From NCBI GenBank assembly GCA_030407085.1, contig JAQOWT010000011.1, positions 113,597 through 177,596 of the forward strand: 64,000 nt of DNA, given 5' to 3'. Shown piece after piece: positions 43,946 through 53,984 of this stretch; position 1 is the first letter of the stretch, and every line of letters starts with the position of its first letter. The translations under genes were made by a program, and so were the position numbers. The stretch comes from Trichopria drosophilae (Eukaryota > Arthropoda > Insecta > Hymenoptera > Diapriidae). The notes beneath the pieces are model-generated. The model was not told the origin of the DNA. It made no database searches and worked only from the letters and a program-made list of their open reading frames with translations.

Positions 43946-44825
43946 TACTACGAGTTTGAACATAAATATAGAAATATGTCATTTCTTGGCATCTTATCCA
44001 TCTTATTAAGTGTTACGTAAATTCATCGATGACCTTATTTTTCACGATTAATAAAACGAAAAATAATCAATGAATTATTGAAATATATCCTATTCTTTTT
44101 CGAAAAAAAAAGAAATTCAAAATTGTTTTAAATGGAATTTGTAAGAATTGATGATTAGATTGTGGAATTGATGAATTGGATCCAAATGTTGTATTGCCTG
44201 AACAATACTGGCAAACTGACACTAAGGGTGAAATACACTGAAATTCTGCACACTCGTTGATGATGTTAACAAATATTGGGCACAAAGTATCATTTATTTC
44301 TTTTTAATTACGTCTTCTACTATTTTCACTTTTATGTACATTTTAAATTTTTTTATACAACTTTTTTATGCTTCTAAATAAATCAAAATTTTTAATTTTA
44401 TTTCTGATATCAAAGAACGTTTCGATTTTTGTTATATACATCATCCTACAATAATCAACAGCATCCGGCAACTTTCAACATCTATTCACATCGTTCTGCA
44501 TCATTCAAATTATCGTAAACCAACATTATTCGATATTCTTCGACATCATTCCTCATCTTCCTCACTGTTATTCTCTATTTGTTTGTTTTTTAAATTGTTA
44601 TTTACTTCTTAATTATTGTCTCGAACTAGATGATATTTCACAATAAATTAAAGTTTTATGCGAGTAATAATATTTTCGGACAATATTCTGAAATATTGTT
44701 CGATTATTTTGTTTTTAATTTTTCCTATTATTGTCTGAAATTTTGTAATACTATTGTATGCATCAGTCGAAATTCATAGCTGTCACGATTATCTTTGAGT
44801 TCCAAACTTTGAATTAAATGGAATC
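43946..44825. other. AT-rich spacer
   Basis: Contains CATCATTC/CATCATCC-rich text at 44,440-44,570. No gene recognised. Confidence 0.4.
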
Positions 44826-45450
44826 AAAGGACCCCGCACACTTTAGCTTGATTTGCGGGCCCGGTTAAATTTCCTGAAACTTCGCTAAGTTGTAGTCCAG
44901 AATAGCCCGAACAAAAGTTCTATATGGTAAAAGCCCCAAAAATCAATAGTTTTCGAGATAAAGTACTATACGATATAGTACGGGCGTACGACATAGGCCC
45001 CCGGATCCGAGACTTTCGCATTTATTTGTTATATGCAACAACAATATGCATAGGTTTTTTTGGTCGCTGATTACGAATGTGATAACAGATTTTAAAAATT
45101 CAAAATGGCGGATCCAATATGGCGGACAAGTTTTGAAAAATTAAACGAAATCGCTTGAAACTCATTATTCTGGGGTTTTTGGGGTCGCTGATCACGAATC
45201 TAATATCAGATTTTGAAAATTCAAAATGGCGTATCCAATATGGCGGACGAGTTTTGAAAAATTGAACGAAATTGCAAGAAACTCGTTACTCGGGGGTTTT
45301 GTGGGTCGCTGGTAACGATTCTGATATCAGGCTTTGAAAATCTAAAATGGCGGATTCAATATGGCGGACGTGTTTTAAAAAATTGAACGAAATCGATCGA
45401 AACTCGTTCTTCTAGGGTTTTTGGGGTCCCCGATGATGAATTTGATATCA
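44826..45450. repeat. Left terminal inverted repeat with 120-bp subrepeats
   Basis: Subrepeats begin at about 45,101, 45,222 and 45,342 (CAAAATGGCGGATCC and variants) and include GGGTCGCTGATCACGAATCT-type text. Confidence 0.9.
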
Positions 45451-45644
45451 GATTTAAAATAATAAAATTAGAATAATATTTCCAATAATTAAGAAATAAT
45501 AAATACACGTATAGCATATAAATGCAATATTTATTATTTACAAATAATAACATATTTATACATTTTTTTTGTAGACGTACTGCGTTTTTACCGCGTTTTT
45601 ACTTTACTGTGTGTGTCGGCGCGTCGTGAGCGAAACCTTAACAT

Positions 45645-47678
45645 TCATTGCCTGTGGCCTGCATCGGTAATATTTTCAAGCATGGCTAGTGAAGGATATT
45701 TCACTTGTGGTTGATGACGAGCATACCCCAAAAACCATAAGATAGAACCAACGTGTGCGCATGAACCGACTGTTCTAGCTCCTGTCTTACACGTACAGTA
45801 ATAACCCGAAATAGGGGTATCGATATCTTCATCATTTATGTTATGCTCTTCATATCTGTTGTCAGTGACGAACGCTATAAATATTTGGTACTTAGTTGCA
45901 TTTCTAAATCTTGAATATATTCGAACTCTAATAAGCCCCGGTTCATTCAACAATGTGTCAATGTTAAATTCTTCAGTTTGTTCACGTTGGAGTTTATCCT
46001 GAATGTAAGCAGGCGCAAGATTCACTTGATAAACGCCAAATGTTAAATCATGTAAATAATCTAGGGACAGTCTTGGGAAGTGAGGCACATGGTGTTCATT
46101 CAACCGAACCCACTGTGCGTTTCGTCTCTCTAAATGATCGTTCTCGACTCTATTTTGAACAACATTAGGATGACGAGACATTTCTATCATGCGTTCTGCT
46201 AGTTCTGGAGTTGCTGCAGCCATGTCGATTGGTTCTCTATATTTATTGAGAATAGCACCAGCAATACGATAAAAATCCCCGATGTTAATGGCATGGGTAA
46301 TAGACACAGGTCCGTCTAAGAATTTAAAAACAGATTTAATATGACCATTTCGCGCCTCTACTACCCATCTTGATTTTGTAATTAGCCTGGAATCATTTGC
46401 TGCAAAGTTGTCAAGTTGACGTTGACCACGAAGTAGTAGTGCAGGCATTTTATGATTGATGCCTAAAAGTTCAAGTAGTGGTATAGCATCTCTATAGCCC
46501 CGATCGACAATGATTATGTCGCCTTCTGCAAACCACATTCGAAGAGCTGCGGGATCTGTTTGCATTTCGTTTTCAAGCATAGCGGCGTCATTATTTTTAG
46601 AGTCTGAGAAATATGGCCCATGAATATCTAAAATGTAACCATTCGGAGCCACAATAAGGGCTGGTTTAATTAAATGTCGACCTTTATGGACCGAGTAGGA
46701 CTGTCGGAGTGTTTGAAAGTTACTTGATTTATGTGTATACACGTATGTTCCATCGATAATTGCAATTGCGCGAGGGTCATTAGGGTTCGGATTGTAAAGC
46801 CGATTAGCAAAATCAGTGACATGTCTTTCAATGTATTGTTCTCGAGTAATTGCATTTAATCCAATATTTTCTGGTACAAACCTCAACATTAGTGACTTTC
46901 GCACATTAGCGATAACTAATGAAACAGCTTGCCGGCTTGTGTATTTAAATATTACTTTTAAAAAATCATCAGATAAGTTTTGGCGCATTTTACATAAAAA
47001 TGTAAGTAGATGTTTTTTACTTATATGTCGAGTTACATTTCTATTAGGTTCCGGTACAGGGACCAAACGTGAAAACAAATCTCTAAATTGCTTACGAGAT
47101 ATTGGGCTTAAGCTTTTGAACTCATCTTCTGAGAAACTTTCTTCGTCATCGTAATCAACCTCGTTTATTTTACTTGAGACCCGTAAACCCTGTAAGAAAG
47201 CTTGCAACTGTGGACCGCATATACAATAAGGTCTATTGATAAATTCTATTGTATCCATTAGAGGCAGCGGTATAAATCCATTAGCATCTAAATGCTGAGG
47301 ACAGCATCGAACTGATTGTGGTATGTATATATTTTTTATGACAAAAACGTTAATCCTACAATTGACAGATAACCTCACAAAATTTCCGCAATTATCGCAA
47401 AATATACAATTATTATTTCTTTTCAATGTCATTACGTTTAATCTCAAACAGTTTGGATCTTCTTCCAGTTCACGTATCTCTGTATTAATACTTACATTAC
47501 AATTAAAACATAAACGGCTATCCTCCTGAACATCTTGGGGAGGATGATGAAGATATTCTCGACGCAGAATCGCGATTTGGCATTTTTGGTTGTTTTCATT
47601 GCCAAAAATACGGACCATTACTCGGCGGTGAAATCTTGCGTCACATACATAACAATTTATTCTATTTCGAGCTGCCAT
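45645..47678 (-). CDS. DDE_Tnp_4-type transposase with C-terminal SWIM zinc finger, 677 aa
   Basis: Likely the transposase of the surrounding 8.1-kb element. N-terminal Cys pairs (C9/C12, C57/C60, C91/C94/C97, C152/C154) suggest zinc-binding DNA recognition. The catalytic core has AIIDGTYVYTHKSS (D309), then HGPYFSDSKNNDA, DIIIVDRGYRD (D392) and WVVEARNGHIKS (E441), the D-D-E layout of the IS5/Harbinger-like DDE_Tnp_4 superfamily. A SWIM finger CTC...CAH follows at about residues 628-642 (C628, C630, C640, H642), possibly for DNA or protein contact. The frame is complete and uninterrupted, so the copy could be active. The start MAARNR is the only good Met ahead of the first zinc pair. The exact superfamily is uncertain; DDE plus SWIM is unlike standard Harbinger. 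Confidence 0.85.
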   Translation of the reverse strand: MAARNRINCYVCDARFHRRVMVRIFGNENNQKCQIAILRREYLHHPPQDVQEDSRLCFNCNVSINTEIRELEEDPNCLRLNVMTLKRNNNCIFCDNCGNFVRLSVNCRINVFVIKNIYIPQSVRCCPQHLDANGFIPLPLMDTIEFINRPYCICGPQLQAFLQGLRVSSKINEVDYDDEESFSEDEFKSLSPISRKQFRDLFSRLVPVPEPNRNVTRHISKKHLLTFLCKMRQNLSDDFLKVIFKYTSRQAVSLVIANVRKSLMLRFVPENIGLNAITREQYIERHVTDFANRLYNPNPNDPRAIAIIDGTYVYTHKSSNFQTLRQSYSVHKGRHLIKPALIVAPNGYILDIHGPYFSDSKNNDAAMLENEMQTDPAALRMWFAEGDIIIVDRGYRDAIPLLELLGINHKMPALLLRGQRQLDNFAANDSRLITKSRWVVEARNGHIKSVFKFLDGPVSITHAINIGDFYRIAGAILNKYREPIDMAAATPELAERMIEMSRHPNVVQNRVENDHLERRNAQWVRLNEHHVPHFPRLSLDYLHDLTFGVYQVNLAPAYIQDKLQREQTEEFNIDTLLNEPGLIRVRIYSRFRNATKYQIFIAFVTDNRYEEHNINDEDIDTPISGYYCTCKTGARTVGSCAHVGSILWFLGYARHQPQVKYPSLAMLENITDAGHRQ

Positions 47679-48320
47679 TGTTATACATTCTAATAATATA
47701 TTGTCAGTCTTTACTCTTCAATACACTTATTTTCCCTTACAGATCAAATGAGAAATAACAGAGAATCCAGTATGATTGCAAAAAGATATAACGCATCACA
47801 TATCACATGGAACGTTAGGATAACATATACAAAATACTGACGAAACGAATGCAAATACGAATCAGATGTCAAAACTAATGAAATGTAGAGCGTAGTATCA
47901 AATATATGATGCCGAAACAATTGAACATATGGTGTACTTATTCAATGTCAAAGCCTAAAACAACCAGGAATTTGCAGAGAATCTACTTTACCCAGATAAA
48001 AACGTGTTATATACAATTGTATTAAACTATAAAGAAATGAGATATAATTATATAACTATATAATTATATAACTATATATAATTACATAGAAATTCAATAC
48101 AATCTATATATGTGCCGTCAAACCAAGAATTTTATTTCTAAATTGTATTAAATACGAGCGGCGAAGAAATAACATTAATTATTCTCTACATGAGAATTAT
48201 TTTCAATTATATATGTATATATCATAATATATATATATATATCATAAATGATGATATTATATACAAGTATATATGAATTTTGTCTCTATAGCACTGTATC
48301 CATATATATATGTTTGTATA
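47679..48320. other. AT-rich upstream region of the DDE/SWIM transposase
   Basis: Promoter expected here but no clear TATA or initiator was recognised. Contains (AT)-rich runs at 48,040-48,080 and 48,210-48,245. Confidence 0.4.
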
Positions 48321-49140
48321 CAGGGTGTCCGAAAAGTATGGAAACACTCAAATATCTCGGAAAATCGACATCGAATCGTAAAAGTAAAAATACACGTATT
48401 CAATGGTTTCAAGAGAGCTATCCAGTGACACCTAACACAACCCCCCACCCCCACCCGCTGGGGGTGATAGAGGGGGTAACTTAAAAATTTTAAATGGGAA
48501 CCCCCAATTTTTATTGCAGATTTTGCTTCCTCAGAAAAAGTTACGTAAATTTTGCCTACCATTATAATTGTTTTTGTTGACAGATGGCGCTGTAATCAAC
48601 GAAATTAAAAAATTATTCTAAAAAGTTTTAAAAATCTCGCGAAAAACACAACGGATCAAAAAAGTAAAAACACACGTATTTAATGGTTTCAAGAGAGCTA
48701 TCCAGTGACACCTAACACGACCCCCCACCCCCACAGGCTGGGGGTGATGGAGGGGGAAACTTAAAAATTTTAAATGGGAACTCCCAAATTTTATTGCAGA
48801 TTTCTCTTCTTCAGAAAAAGTTACGTAAATTTTACCTATTATAATTATTTTTGTTAACAGATGGAGCTGCAATCAGCGAACCACGTACCTGGAATAGCGG
48901 ACCACGTTTCCAAAATTTTAAATGACGTCTTTTGCCTTTAAATATTTCAAAGTTCACCGATTCTTACCGCGAGGAGGTAGACGATTTTGAGAATCTTTTT
49001 TTTTTATTTTTGTATATTTTTTTTTTGTTTTTACCTTTTATTTGTTTTTTTTTTATTTTTTTAATTTTTTTTCTATTTTAAAGTTTAAATTTTCCTTCGC
49101 TTCTATTTTCTTTACTGGATTTTTAACATGTCTATGCCCA

Positions 49141-50214
49141 CTAATTTATAAGATGTTCGAATTGAAGTCCTTCAGCAACTTGACAATATCCCAATCGTGC
49201 ATAGAAGTTATCATAAACTTTTTGCAGCATTTCTTGAGATACTGTATTAGAACCTTGAATTATTTTTTCTTTCAACTCATCAATGTCTTTTGGTTTCGTT
49301 TCGTAGACCTTGTTCTTCAAGAAACCCCAGTAAAAATAGTCCAGAGGAGTTAGATCAGGTGACCTCGGTGGCCACTCGATCGAACCCCTCCTACCAATCC
49401 AACGTCGGGGGAAAATATTATTTAATAGATTGCGTACAATCAAACCAAAATGACAAGGAGCTCCATCCTGTTGAAACCAGACATTATCAAACGCTATACC
49501 AGCAATATTTCGTATTGCCGGTATAATCTGGTTATTTAACAAATTACAGTACCTTTCAGCCGTGAAATTCTCTTCAACGAAGAAAGGCCCAACAATTTGA
49601 TTGCACAAAATGCCAGCCCAAACATTGATTTTCTGTGGATGTTGTGTGTGAGTATCTCTCATCCAATGAGGATTTTCGTCCGACCAATATCGTAGGTTGT
49701 GCCTATTAACTTCTCCACTCAACTGAAACGTAGCTTCATCAGAGAAGCATATCCAGAAAGGAAATAATTCATTTTCGTCACAACGTCTCATCATTTCCTC
49801 ACAAAATTCTAATCTCCGATCGAAGTCATCTTCCGAAAGTTCTTGTACATATTTTATTTTATATGGATGGAACTTATTTGCTTTTAATATTTCATGGACA
49901 GACGATTTGCCGATACCAGTGGCTTGCGCAATCTTTCTTACCGAAGTATGGACGTCCTCAACGACACTTGCACAGACCGCTAAACTGTTGTCTTCGTTCG
50001 TGGACGTTTTTGGTCTTCCTGATTTTGGTCGATCATTGACAGAGCCAGTATCTTGAAACCGAGAAACAGTCTTACAAACAGTTGATTTGCAAATAGGTAG
50101 ACGATCAGGATGGGTATCATTAAATTGGCGGACGACTTGTTCGTATGTTCTTTTTTTATCGCCGCATCCTCGCAGAATAAGAATTTCGATCCTTTCTTTT
50201 TGTGTCAAAGACAT
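49141..50214 (-). CDS. DD41D mariner-like transposase, 357 aa
   Basis: Cut-and-paste transposase that binds the TIRs and inserts at TA. Two helix-turn-helix modules (residues 1-60 and about 75-125) are joined by a GRPK linker (SGRPKT, 65-70). The catalytic triad is D159 (CFSDEATF), D250 (FQQDGAPCH) and D292 (SPDLTPLDYF), with 41 residues between the second and third, so DD41D rather than DD34D (mariner) or DD34E (Tc1). DD41D elements form the rosa/Visitor-type group of this superfamily. The frame is complete, all catalytic residues are present and the length is normal, so it may be functional. It starts MSLTQKERIEIL and ends near the left TIR. Confidence 0.93.
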   Translation of the reverse strand: MSLTQKERIEILILRGCGDKKRTYEQVVRQFNDTHPDRLPICKSTVCKTVSRFQDTGSVNDRPKSGRPKTSTNEDNSLAVCASVVEDVHTSVRKIAQATGIGKSSVHEILKANKFHPYKIKYVQELSEDDFDRRLEFCEEMMRRCDENELFPFWICFSDEATFQLSGEVNRHNLRYWSDENPHWMRDTHTQHPQKINVWAGILCNQIVGPFFVEENFTAERYCNLLNNQIIPAIRNIAGIAFDNVWFQQDGAPCHFGLIVRNLLNNIFPRRWIGRRGSIEWPPRSPDLTPLDYFYWGFLKNKVYETKPKDIDELKEKIIQGSNTVSQEMLQKVYDNFYARLGYCQVAEGLQFEHLIN

Positions 50215-50349
50215 AGTATGCCAAATTACAACAGGAGGCAGAATACAGAATGTATCGAAATGGAAGAAATATGAAGCAAAGAATGAAGAAATAAAAGAAA
50301 TATAAAAAATTAGAAGAAATTCAAATGTTAGAGAAACATTACATTAAGT

Positions 50350-50830
50350 ATCAAATAGCGAGAACGAAGAGAATTGCGATTTTTTGCGGTACGAATTTGA
50401 CCAAGTTTTCGACAAGAGTGACGCTCGCATGTGTAATTTTCACAAAGCTGAAAAATAACCGAGACCTTGACTCATTCAAACAATAGAGCTTAACTAATAC
50501 TAAGACGTGCTGTTTTGATTTGGACGCTGACGATGTTCGATTATTGACTACTTTCTCTGTAACACTGGCAGTTGAAAAAATCGACCGAGTGTATGCAATG
50601 GGTTTCCGCAAGCGATACCTACAGTACTTTCACACAAGTATACAAAATCACAGTCATGCAAGAAAGCCATAACACCATATGCGGATTTGGTCACCATTTA
50701 CGCTATTCGGATACACGACATTCACTTCCTCGTAGAATAAGGATGTCGATTCTTCATTTTTCTGTCAAAAACTTTGTATGCACAATTACAAGGGGGGAGC
50801 GAATAAAGAATTTTAATATCTGGAAGAAAA
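50350..50830 (-). pseudogene. Decayed second copy of the transposase N-terminal half
   Basis: The segment 50,690-50,830 parallels 50,120-50,290 (TCCTCGTAGAATAAGGATGT vs TCCTCGCAGAATAAGAATTT; TGCACAATTACAAGGGGGG vs TGCCAAATTACAACAGGAGG). The stretch 50,505-50,575 parallels 50,000-50,055 (TGTTTTGATTTGGACGCTGA vs CGTTTTTGGTCTTCCTGATT). It is riddled with stops. Either an internal duplication or the remnant of a recombined relative. Confidence 0.6.
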
Positions 50831-51633
50831 GGTAAGCAAATACATTAAAAAAAAACATAAAAAAATTTAATAGTGAAGAATAAAAAAAAGGTAAAAAACA
50901 GAAATCAAATTAAAAAAAAAGTAAAACAGAAGATTCTCAAAATCGTCTACCTCCTCGCGGTGAGAATCGGTAAACTAGAAATATTTAAAGGCAAAAGACG
51001 TTATTTAAAATTCTGAAAACGTGGTATGCTATTCCATGTACGTCAAGTTAAATATTTTTTAGTAATTTTTTAATTTCGCAGATTGCAGCTCCATCTGTTA
51101 ACAAAAATAATTATAATAGGTAAAATTTACGTAACTTTTTCTGAAGAAGAGAAATCTGCAATAAAATTTGGGAGTTCCCATTTAAAATTTTTAAGTTTCC
51201 CCCTCCATCACCCCCAGCCTGTGGGGGTGGGGGTCGTGTTAGGTGTCACTGGATAGCTCTCTTGAAACCATTAAATACGTGTGTTTTTACTTTTTTGATC
51301 CGTTGTGTTTTTCGCGAGATTTTTAAAACTTTTTAGAATAATTTTTTAATTTCGTTGATTACAGCGCCATCTGTCAACAAAAACAATTATAATGGTAGGC
51401 AAAATTTACGTAACTTTTTCTGAGGAAGCAAAATCTGCAATAAAAATTGGGGGTTCCCATTTAAAATTTTGAAGTTACCCCCTCTATCACCCCCAGCGGG
51501 TGGGGGTGGGGGGTTGTGTTAGGTGTCACTGGATAGCTCTCTTGAAACCATTGAATACGTGTATTTTTACTTTTTCGATTCGATGTCGATTTTCCGAGAT
51601 ATTTGAGTGTTTCCATACTTTTCGGACACCCTG

Positions 51634-52029
51634 TATAATTGTATACGAATGCACATGAGTATATACATAATATATAAATGTATACGTATACAACTCTATA
51701 TAAAATATTCTTGCCGGGTAGCTCAAACAAAAAATGTAAGAAATAGATAACGTAAACTTATAAAATACAGAAACAAAGAAAAGGAGTATTAAATAAGATA
51801 CTGATCTATTGATAAGTTCTTGTCATAAAAAATATATACATACCACAATCAGCTTGTTGCTGTCATCAGCATTTGAAAATTATTTGCAAGCACTGCAAGT
51901 ATTTGGTAAAAGCTTACAAAAAAACTCAAAGAGCAATTCTTTTAAGGACCTGAGACTCTGCTGTTATCATCACAATGGTCTACGATAGGTGATTTTTATT
52001 TAAGGTAATCCGTTTTATTTTTCAGAAAT
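51634..52029. other. Spacer inside the 8.1-kb element
   Basis: AT-rich; no gene or repeat recognised. Confidence 0.4.
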
Positions 52030-52936
52030 TGTCGGCCATATGGGATCCGTCATTTTGAATTTTCAAAACCTGATATCAGATTCGTAATCAGTGACCAAAA
52101 AAAAAAACCCGAGTAACGAGTTTCGAGCGCTTTCGTTCAATTTTTCAAAACTGGTCAGCCATATTGGATCCGCCATTTTGAATGTTCAAAATCTCATCAG
52201 ATTCGTTATCAGGGATCCCAAAAACCCTAGAATGATGAGTTTCAAGCGATTCCGTTTAATTTTTCAAAACTTGTCAACAATATTGGATCTGCCATTTTGA
52301 ATTTTCAAATCTGATATCAAATTCATCATTGCGGGCCCCAAAAACCCTAGAAGAACGAGTTTCGAGCGATTTCGTTCAATTTTTTAAAACACGTTCGCCA
52401 TATTGAATCCGCCATTTTAGATTTTCAAAGCCTGATATCAGATTCGTGATCGGCGACCCCAAAAACCCCAGAATAATGAGTTTCAAGCTATTTCGTTTAA
52501 TTTTTCAAAAATCGTCCGCCATATTGGATACGCCATTTTCAATTTTCAAAATCTGATATCAGATTCGTGATCAGCGACCCCAAAAACCCCAGAATAATGA
52601 GTTTCAAGCGATTTCGTTTAATTTTTCAAAAATTGTCCGCCATATTGGATCCGCCATTTTGAATTTTTAAAATCTGATATCACATTCGTAATCAGCGACC
52701 AAAAAAACCTATGAATATTGTTGTCGCATATAAAAAATAAATGCGAAAGTTTCGGATCCGGGGGCCTATATCGTACGCCCGGACTATATCGTATAGTACT
52801 TTATCTCGAAAACTATTGATTTTTGGGGCTTTTACCATATAGAACTTTTGTTCGGCCTGTTCTGGACTATAACTTAGCGAAGTGTCAGGAAATTTAACCG
52901 GGCCCGCAAATCAAGCTAAAGTGTGCGGGGTCCTTT
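52030..52936. repeat. Right terminal inverted repeat with six 120-bp subrepeats
   Basis: The CATTTT of the CCGCCATTTT motif falls at 52,051, 52,174, 52,293, 52,413, 52,534 and 52,655, i.e. steps of 119-123 bp. The outer 240 bp match the left end. Confidence 0.92.
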
Positions 52937-53569
52937 AATTTCATACGCATTCCACAATCCAGATTAAAAATAATTGAAGAAATTTTTGTTTCACTTATTG
53001 GACTGAACGGAATACATTTTGAAGCGACGATTGTCAGAATTGGATATCATTAACAGGAATTGATTTTAAAAGTGATCAATTTCGACTAAGACGGAATGGA
53101 ATTCGAATCTACATGTTCTGAATCTATTTCTGTGAAGGGATTCATGCAGTTTTAAAGTTATCTTAATTCATTTTTAATTGAATTTTGAATAATGTAGAAT
53201 TTAACAATTTGTTAATTCTACATTATTTGTGTAGAATTGTGTTTGTCCTAGAATCTGTGTTTATCCTAATTGTTTGTAAACGGTTCACAGGCAATACTGG
53301 AATTATTAATACTCAACTTGAATTCAAAACTTGATAATTTCAGTTACGGAAAGAAGCATGAAATTTTAGCTCCGTACGTGTATTCATTCCGTTTCTTTAT
53401 AACCGTTTATAAATTCTGTAGAAAATTCCGGCATTCTTTGATATTTTTTAGTTTTGCGAAGTTGTTTCTGTAGTCAGAATGTCAAATGTAATTAAATGTT
53501 GTTAGGTAACAAATGTCTCCAAAGACAATTTTATCTCCAATTATATCTCCAATTACAATTTTATCCTAG
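52937..53569. other. Intron/spacer before the coiled-coil exon
   Basis: AT-rich. An alternative 3' splice site at 53,505 (GTTGTTAG) lies here. It would extend the exon in frame by 64 bp and match the phase of exon 2 at 41,751. Confidence 0.4.
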
Positions 53570-53914
53570 ACGTGGAAAAGAGAAAAAAATTCGTCGAAAA
53601 CAGGAAATCGATATACGACCGTTTGGAGGAGTTACCCAAAAAGAAAAGAGTTCGAACGATATCTTCCGATGATGACAGTGAATTACCACAAAGAAGGCAA
53701 GAAAATGAAGATATTTTAGACTTATCATTCCTTGACAATAAAGATAGGACAAGCGTGGATAAGGGAAATGACTGTTTAATCGAGTGTGACACAGTCACCG
53801 AACTAAAACAAACCATCAAGGACCTCAGAAATCAGCTCCAAGAGCGAGACAATATTATAGAGGAGCAACGTGATAGGTTGGCCAGAATTTACAATTTGGT
53901 AGCTATACCTTCCG
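53570..53914 (+). CDS. BEN-like gene coiled-coil exon
   Basis: Opens at the acceptor TTTTATCCTAG (phase 1) and ends CCTTCCG/GTACGT (phase 1). It encodes a basic stretch (EKRKKFVENRKSIYDRLEEL, PKKKRVR, a possible nuclear signal), an acidic Ser/Asp run (SSDDDSE), and a coiled coil (TELKQTIKDLRNQLQERDNI then IEEQRDRLARIYN). No Met lies between the upstream stop at 53,505 and the exon body, so this is not a first exon. The composition is clearly coding. Confidence 0.75.
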
Positions 53915-53984
53915 GTACGTTATCAAGTAATGCTGTTTTGGGGAATTAGGGTCTTTATGTGGACTGCATATGGCGCGAATGCAA

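Larger units (their letters stand above)
48321..51633 (-). mobile_element. Complete 3.3-kb DD41D Tc1/mariner element with very long TIRs
   Basis: Ends CAGGGTGTCCGAAAAGTATG and its exact inverse, flanked by TA at 48,319-48,320 and 51,634-51,635. The TIRs run about 700 bp each (to about 49,015 and from about 50,930) and contain two internal copies of a unit of about 280 bp (TAATGGTTTCAAGAGAGCTA, GACACCTAACACGACCCCCC). It encodes the transposase at 49,141-50,214 and a decayed second N-terminal copy. It is inserted inside the 8.1-kb element at 44,826-52,936. Confidence 0.93.
44826..52936 (-). mobile_element. 8.1-kb DNA transposon with long TIRs, encoding a DDE_Tnp_4/SWIM protein
   Basis: The terminal 240 bp are nearly identical inverted copies (AAAGGACCCCGCACACTTTA at 44,826; inverse ending at 52,936). 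Inside them are tandem units of about 120 bp: about three and a half on the left (to about 45,450) and six on the right (from about 52,030). Each contains AAAATGGCGGATCCAATATG or a variant. The only gene of its own is the 677-codon transposase at 45,645-47,678. Without the nested mariner the element would be about 4.8 kb. Flanks read AATC on the left and AATT on the right, so no perfect target duplication was established. Confidence 0.85.
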
